DNA from: Halorarum salinum
GTDB lineage: Archaea > Halobacteriota > Halobacteria > Halobacteriales > Haloferacaceae
DNA: 64,000 nucleotides
Direction of reading: 5' to 3'
Assembly (NCBI RefSeq): GCF_013402875.1
Contig: NZ_CP058579.1
Location: 3,410,001 to 3,474,000, forward strand
A model generated the notes under the pieces. It was not told the DNA's origin. It saw nothing but the letters and a program-made list of their open reading frames with translations, and searched no databases. Made by a program: the position numbers and the translations under genes. Below are positions 42,139 through 52,645 of the stretch, in pieces; position 1 is the stretch's first letter, and each line of letters opens with the position of its first letter.

Positions 42139-42879
42139 GTGAACCGGACCCCCGCGCTCGCACACCTGGCGCTGGAGGTGTGTGATCTCGACCGGGCCGC
42201 CCGCTTCTACGCGGATCGGCTCGGGCTGACGCCCGGACGTCGAAACGGGACGGAACTGGCGTTCGACGTCGGCGGGACGGACCTCGTCTGCCGGCGGCCG
42301 GACTCGGTTCCCCGCGGCGGCCTCCACGTCCACTTCGCCTTCGAGACGCCGGGATCGGAGTACGACGCCTGGCGGGCGCGCTTTCCAGACGCCGAGGAGG
42401 TCGAGTTCGGCTCGTTCCGGTCGGTGTACCCCTTCGACGAGGACGGCCACTGCGCCGAGATCGGCGGACTGGCGGACGGGGGCGAGGGGATCGTCGGCGT
42501 GTTCGAGGTGGTCCTCGAGGTCGCGAACGTCGACGCGGCCGAACGGTCCTACCGCGCGCTGGGATTCGAACCGGTCGACCGCGGCGTCGAGCGGCGACGC
42601 GTGCGGCTCCGCGGGCCGGCGGCGCCGGACGTGGAGGGGGACGACGCCACGGGCGACGGCCCCCGGCCGTTCGACCTGGAACTCTGGGAGCCGCAACTCG
42701 GCCTCGCGGGCGCCCGCGGGGGCGTGCACGTCGACCTGGGTATCCGGGTGGCCGACCCGGCCGCCGCCGCAGAGCGGGCGTTCGGCGACCTACCGTCGGT
42801 CCGGACGCTGGAGCGCGAGGACGGCAGGGTCGAACTGTACGACCCCGACGGCCACCACCTCGTGCTGATTCCGGCCTGA
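42139..42879 (+). CDS. VOC (glyoxalase/dioxygenase) superfamily protein
   Basis: 246 residues from GTG 42139. Two vicinal-oxygen-chelate modules. First: ALAHLALEVCDLDRAARFYA, DRLGLTPGRRN, GGLHVHFAFETP, YPFDEDGHCAEIG. Second: VFEVVLEVANVDAAERSYRA, LGFEPVDRGVERR, GVHVDLGIRVADPAAAAERA, and the closing VELYDPDGHHLVLIPA. His/Glu residues at the paired metal positions (H in LAHLAL, E in CAEIG, H in GGVHVD, E in RVELYD) suggest a metal site. Catalysed reaction cannot be named; glyoxalase-I, dioxygenase and resistance roles are all possible. Confidence 0.8.
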   Translation: MNRTPALAHLALEVCDLDRAARFYADRLGLTPGRRNGTELAFDVGGTDLVCRRPDSVPRGGLHVHFAFETPGSEYDAWRARFPDAEEVEFGSFRSVYPFDEDGHCAEIGGLADGGEGIVGVFEVVLEVANVDAAERSYRALGFEPVDRGVERRRVRLRGPAAPDVEGDDATGDGPRPFDLELWEPQLGLAGARGGVHVDLGIRVADPAAAAERAFGDLPSVRTLEREDGRVELYDPDGHHLVLIPA

Positions 42880-43103
42880 GTGAGGTCGCGTTCGAACCGG
42901 CGGTCCGTCGGCTCGCGGAGCTCCGGTCCCGATCGGGTCGGTTCGTTCGAATCGACCGTTCCGTAGGTCCCGAATCGACCATCGCGTATTACGTCGAGGG
43001 AAACATGTTCTCGGACCCGTGCTGAATGCGTACCGAGCATCCCGCGGAGGATCGCTCCCGGGAAGAGCCACACCGATCCCGCGTATCCATCAGTGCCGAG
43101 CGG

Positions 43104-43319
43104 CTAAATCACGAACTCGACCCAGTCAGCGGTGACGAACTTGTAGCGACATCCCTCGCAGAGATCCATCTCGAGGGCCTGGCCCGTGGAAAGGTGAACG
43201 TGATACTGTTCGACCGGGTACTCCTCCTCCCCGCAGTTACTGCATGTCACAGGTGGATCGCTCCGTTGGGTGCGAGAGCTACGACTACCACCGACATAAC
43301 TATCACGCGCATCGTTCAC
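43104..43319 (-). CDS. small zinc-ribbon protein
   Basis: 71 residues. Two Cys pairs, C-S-N-C (VTCSNCGEEEYPVEQYHVHL) and C-E-G-C (MDLCEGCRYKFVTADWVEFV), separated by about 30 residues, form a probable structural zinc site. An Arg/Ser-rich N-terminal arm precedes them. Haloarchaeal genomes encode many such short zinc-finger proteins, some affecting growth or biofilm formation, most uncharacterised. It stands alone; no partner is suggested by the neighbours. Confidence 0.75.
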   Translation of the reverse strand: MNDARDSYVGGSRSSRTQRSDPPVTCSNCGEEEYPVEQYHVHLSTGQALEMDLCEGCRYKFVTADWVEFVI

Positions 43320-43523
43320 GGGGCACGTCCGGTCGGTACGGTCCGTTACCTCCTTGCTCTGATCACCCCGAACCCCCGAATTCAGCCTCTGTGTCCAGCA
43401 ACCGGTTCCTAGTACTTCCGTAGTAGAACGTTCTGACGCTTCCTCAGAGAAGGTACGTACTCACCGGATCGGTGCAACCGGCAGGGCGTTCTCCCGTTCA
43501 CACCGAAAGAACGGTGGGTCGGA

Positions 43524-43958
43524 TCACGTTCCGGGTCGGTCGACGGCCCCGAGTTGCTGCAGCAACCCGAGCGTATCTGGCTGGACCCACCGTTCGACGA
43601 TCTTCCCGCCGTCGATGCGGGTGAAGACCATGTTTCCGACCTCGAACTCCCGGCCGGTCGGCTCGACGCCCATGAATTCGCCCTCGTGGATCCCCCGCAG
43701 GGTCACCCGCATCGCGACGGTGTCCCCCTCGGAGACGACGTCCTCGACGGTCGCCGAGAACCCCCCGAATGCAGTGCGAAGGGATTCGATCCGTTCCGTG
43801 AGGGCTTCGCGGCCCCGCGCCTCCCCGAACGGGCTGTGGTCGACGACGTCCTCGGCGCAGATCTCGTCGATGACGTCGATCCGCCCCTCCGTCGCTACGT
43901 CTTCCGGAAAGCGGCGGGCGAGTCGCGCGTTCTCCTCTCTCGTGGTCGTGACTACCAT
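43524..43958 (-). CDS. SnoaL-like polyketide-cyclase/ester-cyclase family protein
   Basis: 144 residues from ATG 43958 (GTG and TTG codons lie just upstream). A cone-shaped alpha+beta barrel is indicated by NARLARRFPEDVATEGRIDV, DEICAEDVVDHSPFGEARGR, LRTAFGGFSATVEDVVSEGD, VAMRVTLRGIHEGEFMGVEP, TGREFEVGNMVFTRIDGGKI and VERWVQPDTLGLLQQLGA. The D-H near residue 36 and E-R-W near the end match the SnoaL group widely annotated as ester cyclases. Actual substrate is unknown; many members have no known enzyme activity. Monocistronic. Confidence 0.8.
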   Translation of the reverse strand: MVVTTTREENARLARRFPEDVATEGRIDVIDEICAEDVVDHSPFGEARGREALTERIESLRTAFGGFSATVEDVVSEGDTVAMRVTLRGIHEGEFMGVEPTGREFEVGNMVFTRIDGGKIVERWVQPDTLGLLQQLGAVDRPGT

Positions 43959-44147
43959 ATCTGTCACCAACCATCAGTAGGTTCCGCGAGGACATAAGAT
44001 AGTGAGCGACGTGTTCGCGGGGAGACGGGTTCGGAAACGACGAATCACCGTGTCGGCGGCCGGCCGTGGGTTGGCCGAATCTCATCCCACGGAGATTCAC
44101 GTGCAGTCCGAGTCGATCCGACGATCGATCCGACCGATGGCGGAAGA

Positions 44148-44156
44148 CCGATTACC
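44148..44156 (+). promoter_or_regulatory. TATA-like element of aglM
   Basis: ACCGATTACC (44147-44156) about 27 bases before ATG 44179. Confidence 0.4.
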
Positions 44157-44178
44157 CACCGGGCGATAGCCACCCCCA

Positions 44179-45477
44179 ATGGACGTCAGCGTCATCGGCT
44201 GCGGCTACGTCGGGGCGAGCGTCGCGGCCTGCTTCGCGGATCTGGGCCACGACGTCGTCGCCGTCGACGTCGACGAGGAGCGCGTCGAAGCCATCGAGGA
44301 CGGGCGGCCGCCGCTCCACGAACCGGGGCTCGACGAACTCGTCGCTGCGAACGCCGGCGAGCGCCTCCGGGCGACGACCGACTACGACGCCGTCCCGGAC
44401 ACCGACCTGACGTTCCTCGCCGTCCAGACGCCCTCCAACGACGACGGGAGCATCGACACCTCCGTCGTGGAAGCGGCGGCGGGGATGCTCGGCGAGGCGC
44501 TCGCCGGGACCGACGAGCACGCGGTGGTCGTGAAGAGCACGGTGATCCCGGGGACGACGGCCGATCTCGTGGCGCCCGCGGTCGCGGACGCGGCCGGGAT
44601 GACCGTCGGCGAGGACCTCCACGTCGGGATGAACCCCGAGTTCCAGCGCGAGGGCTCCGCCGTGGGGGACTTCCTCGACCCCGACAAGATCGTCCTCGGC
44701 GCGGACGGGGACGTCGAGGCCTACGCCGCGCTCCACGAGGCGTACGACCCCCTCCGCGAGGCTCTCGACCACGAGGTGCCGGTCGTGGAGACCGGGACGC
44801 GCGAGGCGGAGATGATCAAGTACGCCAACAACGCGTTCCTCGCGGCGAAGGTGTCGCTGGCGAACGACCTGGGGAACGTCTGCAAGGAGTACGGCGTCGA
44901 CGCCTACGAGGTGACCGACGCCATCGGGCTCGACCACCGCATCGGCGCCCCGTTCCTCCGCAGCGGCGTCGGCTGGGGCGGCTCCTGCTTCCCGAAGGAC
45001 GTCGCCGCCATCATCGCCGCCGCGCGGGCGAAGGGGTACGAGCCGGAGCTCCTCGCGGCCGCGGTGTCGATCAACGACCGCCAGCCCGAACGGTTGCTCT
45101 CGCTGCTCGACCGCCACGTCGACGTGGCCGGCGAGCGCGTCGCAGTGCTCGGCCTCGCGTTCAAGCCCGGCACCGACGACGTCCGCAACTCCCGCGCCGT
45201 CCCGACCGTCGAGGGACTCCGGGAGCGGGGGGCGGAGGTCGTCGCGTACGACCCCGTCGCGGCCGGGAACATGCGCGAGCGCTTCCCCGGGATCGAGTAC
45301 GCCGAGTCGGCGGCGGCGGCGCTCGAGGGGGCGAGCGGCGCCGTCGTCGTCACGGACTGGCCGGAGTTCGCGGACCTCGACGGGGAGTTCGACGCGATGG
45401 CCGACCCGATCGTCGTCGACGGCCGGCGGGTCGTCGAGCGCCGGGAGGGGATCACCTACGAGGGCCTGACCTGGTGA
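44179..45477 (+). CDS. aglM: UDP-glucose 6-dehydrogenase, AglM-like
   Basis: 432 residues. N-terminal NAD site [20 protein letters not shown] with G-x-G-x-x-G; central domain with [33 protein letters not shown] (catalytic Glu), [20 protein letters not shown] (Lys/Asn); the catalytic Cys in [20 protein letters not shown] (~residue 270). C-terminal UDP-binding domain [20 protein letters not shown]. The enzyme oxidises UDP-glucose twice to UDP-glucuronate. In Haloferax volcanii AglM works with AglF to supply UDP-glucuronate for the N-glycan; length (430 aa there) matches. UDP-mannose/GlcNAc-type dehydrogenases are close relatives, so sugar identity rests on context. Confidence 0.85.
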   Translation: MDVSVIGCGYVGASVAACFADLGHDVVAVDVDEERVEAIEDGRPPLHEPGLDELVAANAGERLRATTDYDAVPDTDLTFLAVQTPSNDDGSIDTSVVEAAAGMLGEALAGTDEHAVVVKSTVIPGTTADLVAPAVADAAGMTVGEDLHVGMNPEFQREGSAVGDFLDPDKIVLGADGDVEAYAALHEAYDPLREALDHEVPVVETGTREAEMIKYANNAFLAAKVSLANDLGNVCKEYGVDAYEVTDAIGLDHRIGAPFLRSGVGWGGSCFPKDVAAIIAAARAKGYEPELLAAAVSINDRQPERLLSLLDRHVDVAGERVAVLGLAFKPGTDDVRNSRAVPTVEGLRERGAEVVAYDPVAAGNMRERFPGIEYAESAAAALEGASGAVVVTDWPEFADLDGEFDAMADPIVVDGRRVVERREGITYEGLTW

Positions 45478-45537
45478 ACGCCGAAATCGACGGGTGAGCG
45501 GGGGACAGGTCGGGTTCCAGCGGGCGTCGGGGGGAGA

Positions 45538-45828
45538 TCAGCTTCCGAGCCGATCGGTGTTGATCGGGACGTTCGGCGGGGTGACGACGAGGAAGCCCCG
45601 GAAGTGCGAGAGCTCCCCGCCCATGTCGTTCACCTCGCGGGCGAACCCGGCGGCGAGTTCGTTCAGGTCGCCCGTCACCGCCAGCACGAGCACGTTGCCG
45701 TACTCGACGTTCCTGATCCAGACGGTCGGGTCGGTGGTGCCGTCGAGCACCCCGAGGACGACCTCGCCCGCGACCTCCTCGTCGAGCAGTTCCTCCGCAC
45801 CCTGGAGGTCGAGGCCGAACTCGCTCAT
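45538..45828 (-). CDS. DUF5779 family protein
   Basis: 96 residues from ATG 45828. Sequence blocks SEFGLDLQGAEELLDEEVAG, EVVLGVLDGTTDPTVWIRNV, EYGNVLVLAVTGDLNELAAG and FRGFLVVTPPNVPINTDRLG fit the small haloarchaeal DUF5779 family. Cytosolic, no motif suggesting catalysis. Convergent with aglM. Role unknown. Confidence 0.75.
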   Translation of the reverse strand: MSEFGLDLQGAEELLDEEVAGEVVLGVLDGTTDPTVWIRNVEYGNVLVLAVTGDLNELAAGFAREVNDMGGELSHFRGFLVVTPPNVPINTDRLGS

Positions 45829-45986
45829 ACCCGCCCCTCGGAGTGACCGGCCAAAAGCGTTCGGTCGTCGCGGGACGGCGTCGGGAGGTCCGGCGGGGAC
45901 CGGTCGCCAGGTCGTCCACGTCGGGCCTGACCGTTCTCGGCCCCACCGTGGAAAGGTACTTGCCGGGTGACCGTGAGCCCACACGC

Positions 45987-46688
45987 GTGCCACCCTCCAC
46001 CGAAGTACCCCGCGTCGCCATCGCCCTCCTCTTCGTCGTCGGCGCCCTCCTCGTCGGCGTCCTCGCGGTCCCGGCCGCAGTCGACGCCCGCGCTCCGCCC
46101 CAGGCCGCCTGCGGAGTGTGTACGGACGCGCTCGACGACGCTGCCGGCGACCGCGGCGTCGCGCTCGAGCGCGCCTCCTCGGAGATGACGATCCGGGTCG
46201 ACGGGAACGGCTCCGCGGCCTGGACGGCCCGCGTCGCGCTCGCCGAGGGAGCGGACGCCCTCCGAGACAATTCGGTCCGCGAGGCCGTCGTCGCGGACGC
46301 CCGACACGGGACCCTCGCGGACCCGGACGCCGTGAGGAGTCGGATGGAGGGCGACACGCTCGTCGTCTCCTACCGGACGGACGACGACGCCGAGCGCGAG
46401 GCCGGCGTCCTCCTGTTCACCGGGTTCCACGCGACCGGCCCCACGATGCCGTTCGCCATGGGCGGCCCGGGGCCGGCGTATCCGGGCGCCGACGAACTCA
46501 CGCTCCGGGGCCCCCCGAACACCGCCGTCGAGGGCGAGTACGACGGGGCGGCGAACGGCGGGGCCGAGGTCCGCTGGACCGATGCCGACGCGGACGTCGA
46601 CCGGTCGACGGTCGTCGCGTTCGCGCCCGAGGAGGCCCGGTTCGCCGGCGTCCGAACGCGGCTCGCGCGCCTCCTGTTCCGGCTCTGA
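45987..46688 (+). CDS. conserved secreted or membrane-anchored hypothetical protein
   Basis: 233 residues from GTG 45987. An N-terminal hydrophobic segment PRVAIALLFVVGALLVGVLA is either an uncleaved anchor or a signal peptide, followed by AACGVCTDALDDAAGDRGVA with two close Cys. The remainder looks like an extracellular beta-rich domain (MTIRVDGNGSAAWTARVALA, DTLVVSYRTDDDAEREAGVL, PGADELTLRGPPNTAVEGEY). Similar anchored proteins are common in haloarchaea and uncharacterised. It starts about 160 bases from the divergent DUF5779 gene and is followed in the same direction by the sugar dehydrogenase. Confidence 0.65.
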   Translation: MPPSTEVPRVAIALLFVVGALLVGVLAVPAAVDARAPPQAACGVCTDALDDAAGDRGVALERASSEMTIRVDGNGSAAWTARVALAEGADALRDNSVREAVVADARHGTLADPDAVRSRMEGDTLVVSYRTDDDAEREAGVLLFTGFHATGPTMPFAMGGPGPAYPGADELTLRGPPNTAVEGEYDGAANGGAEVRWTDADADVDRSTVVAFAPEEARFAGVRTRLARLLFRL

Positions 46689-46762
46689 GGGCGGCGCCGA
46701 CCCGTTCCACGGCCGACGGGTCGACGTCCACGTATTTCCGTCCGGCGTGCGTACTGTCGTCG

Positions 46763-48136
46763 ATGTCCCCCACCACCCGCAGACGGCTGCTCGAATCGGC
46801 GCTCGCCGGCGGACTGGTCGGTCTGACGGGCTGCAGCGGCGTTTCGAATCCGGCGTCGGGGACGACCGGGGCCCCCTCGACCGGGTCGACGCCGACGACC
46901 GCGACGGACGAGGACGAGGAGAGCGGGGCCGGCCGGCCCGCGCCGCTCCCGGAGTCGGTCGCGCTCGAACGGCTGGCCACCGGCCTGGAGGCACCGGTGG
47001 ACGTGGCGTTCGCGCCCGATGCGGACCGTCGATACGTCGTGGACCAGCCCGGCCGGATCCTCGTCCACGAGTCGGGGACGCTCCGCGACGAGCCGTTCCT
47101 CGACCTCGGCGACGCGGTCGAGGCGGGCGGCGAGAAGGGGTTGCTCGGGCTCGCACTCCACCCGGGGTTTGCGGGGAACCGGCGGCTGTTCGTCCGGTAC
47201 AGCGCCCCGGTGCGCGAGGGGACGCCGTCCTCGTACAGCCACACGTTCGTGCTCGCGGAGTTCACCGCGACCGAGGACGGCACGCGGGCCCCGCTCGAGG
47301 GCGAGCGGACGGTCCTCGAGATCCCCCAGCCCCAGCCGAACCACAACGCCGGCTCCGTCGCGTTCGGGCCGGACGGCTACCTCTACGTCGGGGTCGGCGA
47401 CGGCGGCGGGAGCGACGACCAGGGAGAGGGACACGTCGAGGACTGGTACGACCCCGTCGAGGGCGGGAACGGCCAGGACGTGACCGGGAACCTGCTGGGG
47501 GGCGTCCTCCGCATCGACGTCGACGGTCGCGCGGACGGGAAGGGGTACGCCGTCCCCGACGACAACCCGCTCGTGGGCCGGGAAGGGTTCGACGAGCAGT
47601 ACGCCTGGGGGCTCAGGAACCCGTGGCGGCTCTCGTTCGACGACGGGGACTGCTTCGTCGCCGACGTGGGCCAGGACGAGTACGAGGAGGTGAACCTGCT
47701 CGAACGCGGCGGCAACTACGGGTGGAACGTGAAGGAGGGGACCCACTGTTTCGAGGCCGACGACTGCCCGGACGAGACGCCGTCCGACGTCAGGGGCGGC
47801 GAGTCGCTCATCGACCCCATCGTCGAGTACCCCCACTCGGGGGATGACGTCAGCGGCGTCTCGGTCATCGGCGGCCACGTCTACCGCGGCGCGGCGATTC
47901 CGGGGCTCCGGGGGCGATACGTCTTCGGCGACCTCGAGGCGGATGGCCGGCTGTTCGTCTCGACCCGAGCCGAGGGCGACGGCTCCTGGTCGACGGACGT
48001 CGTCCCGCTCGGCGGGGACGGCGACGACGCCCTCGAACGCCTCCTGTCGTTCGGCCGCGACGGCGAAGGCGAGGTGTACGCGCTCGGGAGGGGCGAGGAC
48101 GGCGGCGGCGTGTATCGGCTGACCCCCGACGGATAG
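46763..48136 (+). CDS. PQQ-dependent sugar dehydrogenase family lipoprotein
   Basis: 457 residues from ATG 46763. Signal TTRRRLLESALAGGLVGLTG ends in lipobox L-T-G-C, giving a lipid-anchored external protein; a Thr/Gly/Ser-rich linker follows. The six-bladed GSDH domain begins at LERLATGLEAPVDVAFAPDA and contains GGEKGLLGLALHPGFAGNRR, PQPNHNAGSVAFGPDGYLYV, GVGDGGGSDDQG, DEQYAWGLRNPWRLSFDDGD and VADVGQDEYEEVNLLERGGN, the hallmark of aldose sugar dehydrogenases (Asd/GdhB-like). It would oxidise external aldoses to lactones using PQQ. Whether this archaeon makes or imports PQQ is not visible here. Confidence 0.85.
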   Translation: MSPTTRRRLLESALAGGLVGLTGCSGVSNPASGTTGAPSTGSTPTTATDEDEESGAGRPAPLPESVALERLATGLEAPVDVAFAPDADRRYVVDQPGRILVHESGTLRDEPFLDLGDAVEAGGEKGLLGLALHPGFAGNRRLFVRYSAPVREGTPSSYSHTFVLAEFTATEDGTRAPLEGERTVLEIPQPQPNHNAGSVAFGPDGYLYVGVGDGGGSDDQGEGHVEDWYDPVEGGNGQDVTGNLLGGVLRIDVDGRADGKGYAVPDDNPLVGREGFDEQYAWGLRNPWRLSFDDGDCFVADVGQDEYEEVNLLERGGNYGWNVKEGTHCFEADDCPDETPSDVRGGESLIDPIVEYPHSGDDVSGVSVIGGHVYRGAAIPGLRGRYVFGDLEADGRLFVSTRAEGDGSWSTDVVPLGGDGDDALERLLSFGRDGEGEVYALGRGEDGGGVYRLTPDG

Positions 48137-48225
48137 CCAGACGCCCCCGACGCGTAGCCGGGAGGTCGACCCGGCGGGTCGGGTCCGGCGGCGGGGTCGG
48201 TCCGGTTCGGCCGCCCAACCCGTAG

Positions 48226-48234
48226 CGTTTTACG
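48226..48234 (+). promoter_or_regulatory. TATA-like element of mutS
   Basis: GCGTTTTACG (48225-48234) about 28 bases before ATG 48258. Confidence 0.5.
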
Positions 48235-48257
48235 GACCCCCGGCCCCACTCACAACC

Positions 48258-50957
<2,700 letters not shown>

Positions 50958-50986
50958 ACGGCGGCCGGGACGAGGTGGGAGCCTGG

Positions 50987-51096
50987 CCTAACTACAGGCC
51001 GGCAACCACGGCACATAGTTAACTTTTCCCGGATGCTCCGACCTGACGCGTCTATTCCATACCAGTAGTTAGGGAAAGAATCGTTAGGTTAACTTG
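50987..51096 (+). promoter_or_regulatory. promoter/operator region of the fic gene with repeats
   Basis: An AT-rich island after mutS. CCTAACTAC (50987-50995) has its exact reverse complement GTAGTTAGG at 51065-51073. GTTAACTT occurs twice in direct orientation (51018-51025 and 51088-51095), the second about 33 bases before the Fic start ATG (51126) at the expected TATA position. Such a layout suits autoregulation, for example by the helix-turn-helix at the Fic C-terminus; that is inference. Confidence 0.5.
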
Positions 51097-51125
51097 CGTG
51101 GCGTTCGACCCGGTCCACGTTAGCC

Positions 51126-52265
51126 ATGGATCCAGCGGACTTCGCGGACGGCCCGGGCAGCGTCGACGACCACGACGGGCTGCCGTGCTACCGGCCGCCG
51201 AGCCTGCCGCCGGACCTGGAGCACGGCGACGACCTGCTCCGGGTGTACGGCGACGCCCAGTACGCGCTTGGCAGACTGGCGACGCTCCATCGCGACCTGG
51301 ACAACCCAAACCTCCTCATCGCGCCGTTCGTCCACCGCGAGGCCGCGATGAGCTCGCAGGTCGAGGGGACGAACGTCACCATCTCGGACATCTACCAGCA
51401 CGAGGTCGGCGCGACGCCGGCGCGCTCGGCCGCGGAGGGGACCGACGTGCGCGAGGCGTACAACTACGTCGACGCCGTGAAGCAGGGGTTCGCCCGACTC
51501 GACGCCGGCGAGTCCATCGACGTCGACCTCGTCCGCGACCTGCACGAGGTCCTGCTGGGCGGCGTCCGGGGCGAGGAGGACCGGCCGGGCGAACTCCGCG
51601 ACGTGCCCGTCTACATCGGGGCGCGCGGGAGCGACCCGGAGTCGGCGACGTTCATCCCCGCGAAACCGGACCTGGTGGAACTGCTGCTCGAACAGCTGTT
51701 CTCGTACGCGCGCCGGGGGGAGTACCCGGCCCTCGTCGACGCCGCGCTGTGTCACTACCAGTTCGAGGCGATCCACCCGTTCCGGGACGGCAACGGCCGG
51801 CTCGGCCGGCTGCTCATCATGCTCCAGCTGTACGACGCGGGGCTGCTCCCGGGGCCGTACCTCTATCTCAGCGCGTACTTCAGGCAGTTCGGGCAGGGGT
51901 ACCGCGAGCGGCTCCTCGCGGTGAGCACGGAGGGCGCGTGGGACGACTGGATCACGTTCGTGCTGAACGCGGTCGCCGAGCAGGCGATCGACGCCCACGA
52001 CTGCGGCGTCCGGCTGAAGGAACTGCGGGCGGAGTACCGGGCGCAGTTCCCCGGGTCGGCGACGACCCGGGAGCTGGTGGACTACCTGTTCGAACAGCCG
52101 TACCTGACGGGACCGCGGGCCGTCGAGGCGACCGGCCGGTCGAAGCCGTCGGTCTACGACGCGATCGACTCGCTGGAGTCCGCGGGGATCGTCGCGGAGA
52201 CGACCGGCAAACAGCGGAACAGGGTGTACGAGGCGCCCGAGATCCTGTCGGTACTGAGTTCGTGA
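51126..52265 (+). CDS. Fic family protein (AMPylase-type, with inhibitory helix and C-terminal HTH)
   Basis: 379 residues. An N-terminal Fic_N-like part (LPPDLEHGDDLLRVYGDAQY, RLATLHRDLDNPNLLIAPFV) carries S-x-x-x-E-G at residues 76-81 (AMSSQVEGTNVTISD), the self-inhibitory motif. The Fic core follows with LVRDLHEVLLGGVRGEEDRP and the active site HPFRDGNGRLGRLLIMLQLY beginning at H217. The C-terminal ~60 residues form a winged helix (TRELVDYLFEQPYLTGPRAV, ATGRSKPSVYDAIDSLESAG). Fic proteins with this layout transfer AMP to target proteins and often regulate their own gene. It sits between mutS and mutL with its own repeat-containing promoter. Target unknown; prophage or toxin-like behaviour is possible. 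Confidence 0.9.
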   Translation: MDPADFADGPGSVDDHDGLPCYRPPSLPPDLEHGDDLLRVYGDAQYALGRLATLHRDLDNPNLLIAPFVHREAAMSSQVEGTNVTISDIYQHEVGATPARSAAEGTDVREAYNYVDAVKQGFARLDAGESIDVDLVRDLHEVLLGGVRGEEDRPGELRDVPVYIGARGSDPESATFIPAKPDLVELLLEQLFSYARRGEYPALVDAALCHYQFEAIHPFRDGNGRLGRLLIMLQLYDAGLLPGPYLYLSAYFRQFGQGYRERLLAVSTEGAWDDWITFVLNAVAEQAIDAHDCGVRLKELRAEYRAQFPGSATTRELVDYLFEQPYLTGPRAVEATGRSKPSVYDAIDSLESAGIVAETTGKQRNRVYEAPEILSVLSS

Positions 52266-52645
52266 GGGTTCTGTTGGTGCATCGATCGTAGGTTCGCTGT
52301 CAGTCTGAACATAGAGACGTGGATTCGGAACAGCTCGAAAGCCCCGTGGCGCTGGACGACGGCGCGGACCGACAAGCACCACAGCGCGACCGAAGTGAGC
52401 GCGAGGAGCACGGCGGCCGCACCGACCCGAGCCCCGTGGGGGCTTTCGGGGCCTACTCCACGGCTCACGCACCGAACACCGCATGAGCGATTTCGAGCCG
52501 TTCTCGGCCGACGCCACGCCGTTCGAATCCGAGCCGACCGATCGTTCCCCGAACCTGCAACACTGGATTCATAGGGACCACCCGCCACGGTACTGACAAT
52601 GAGCAGTCGCGGTCGGAGCCACACCCCCGACGCAGGAGGCGACCG
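52266..52645. other. 380-base region between fic and mutL with GC-rich inverted repeat
   Basis: No confident gene. CGAAAGCCCC (52336-52345) pairs with GGGGCTTTCG (52439-52448), enclosing a segment with CGACCGAAGTGAGCGCGAGG, wording typical of intergenic GC-rich repeats in haloarchaea. A 37-codon frame (ATG 52483 to TGA 52594-52596) is too short and featureless to call. A Shine-Dalgarno-like AGGAGG lies 8 bases before the mutL ATG. Confidence 0.4.

Noticed and set aside
52483-52596. 37-residue frame before mutL
   Set aside because: No promoter at the usual distance, no recognisable family, and it lies next to an intergenic repeat.
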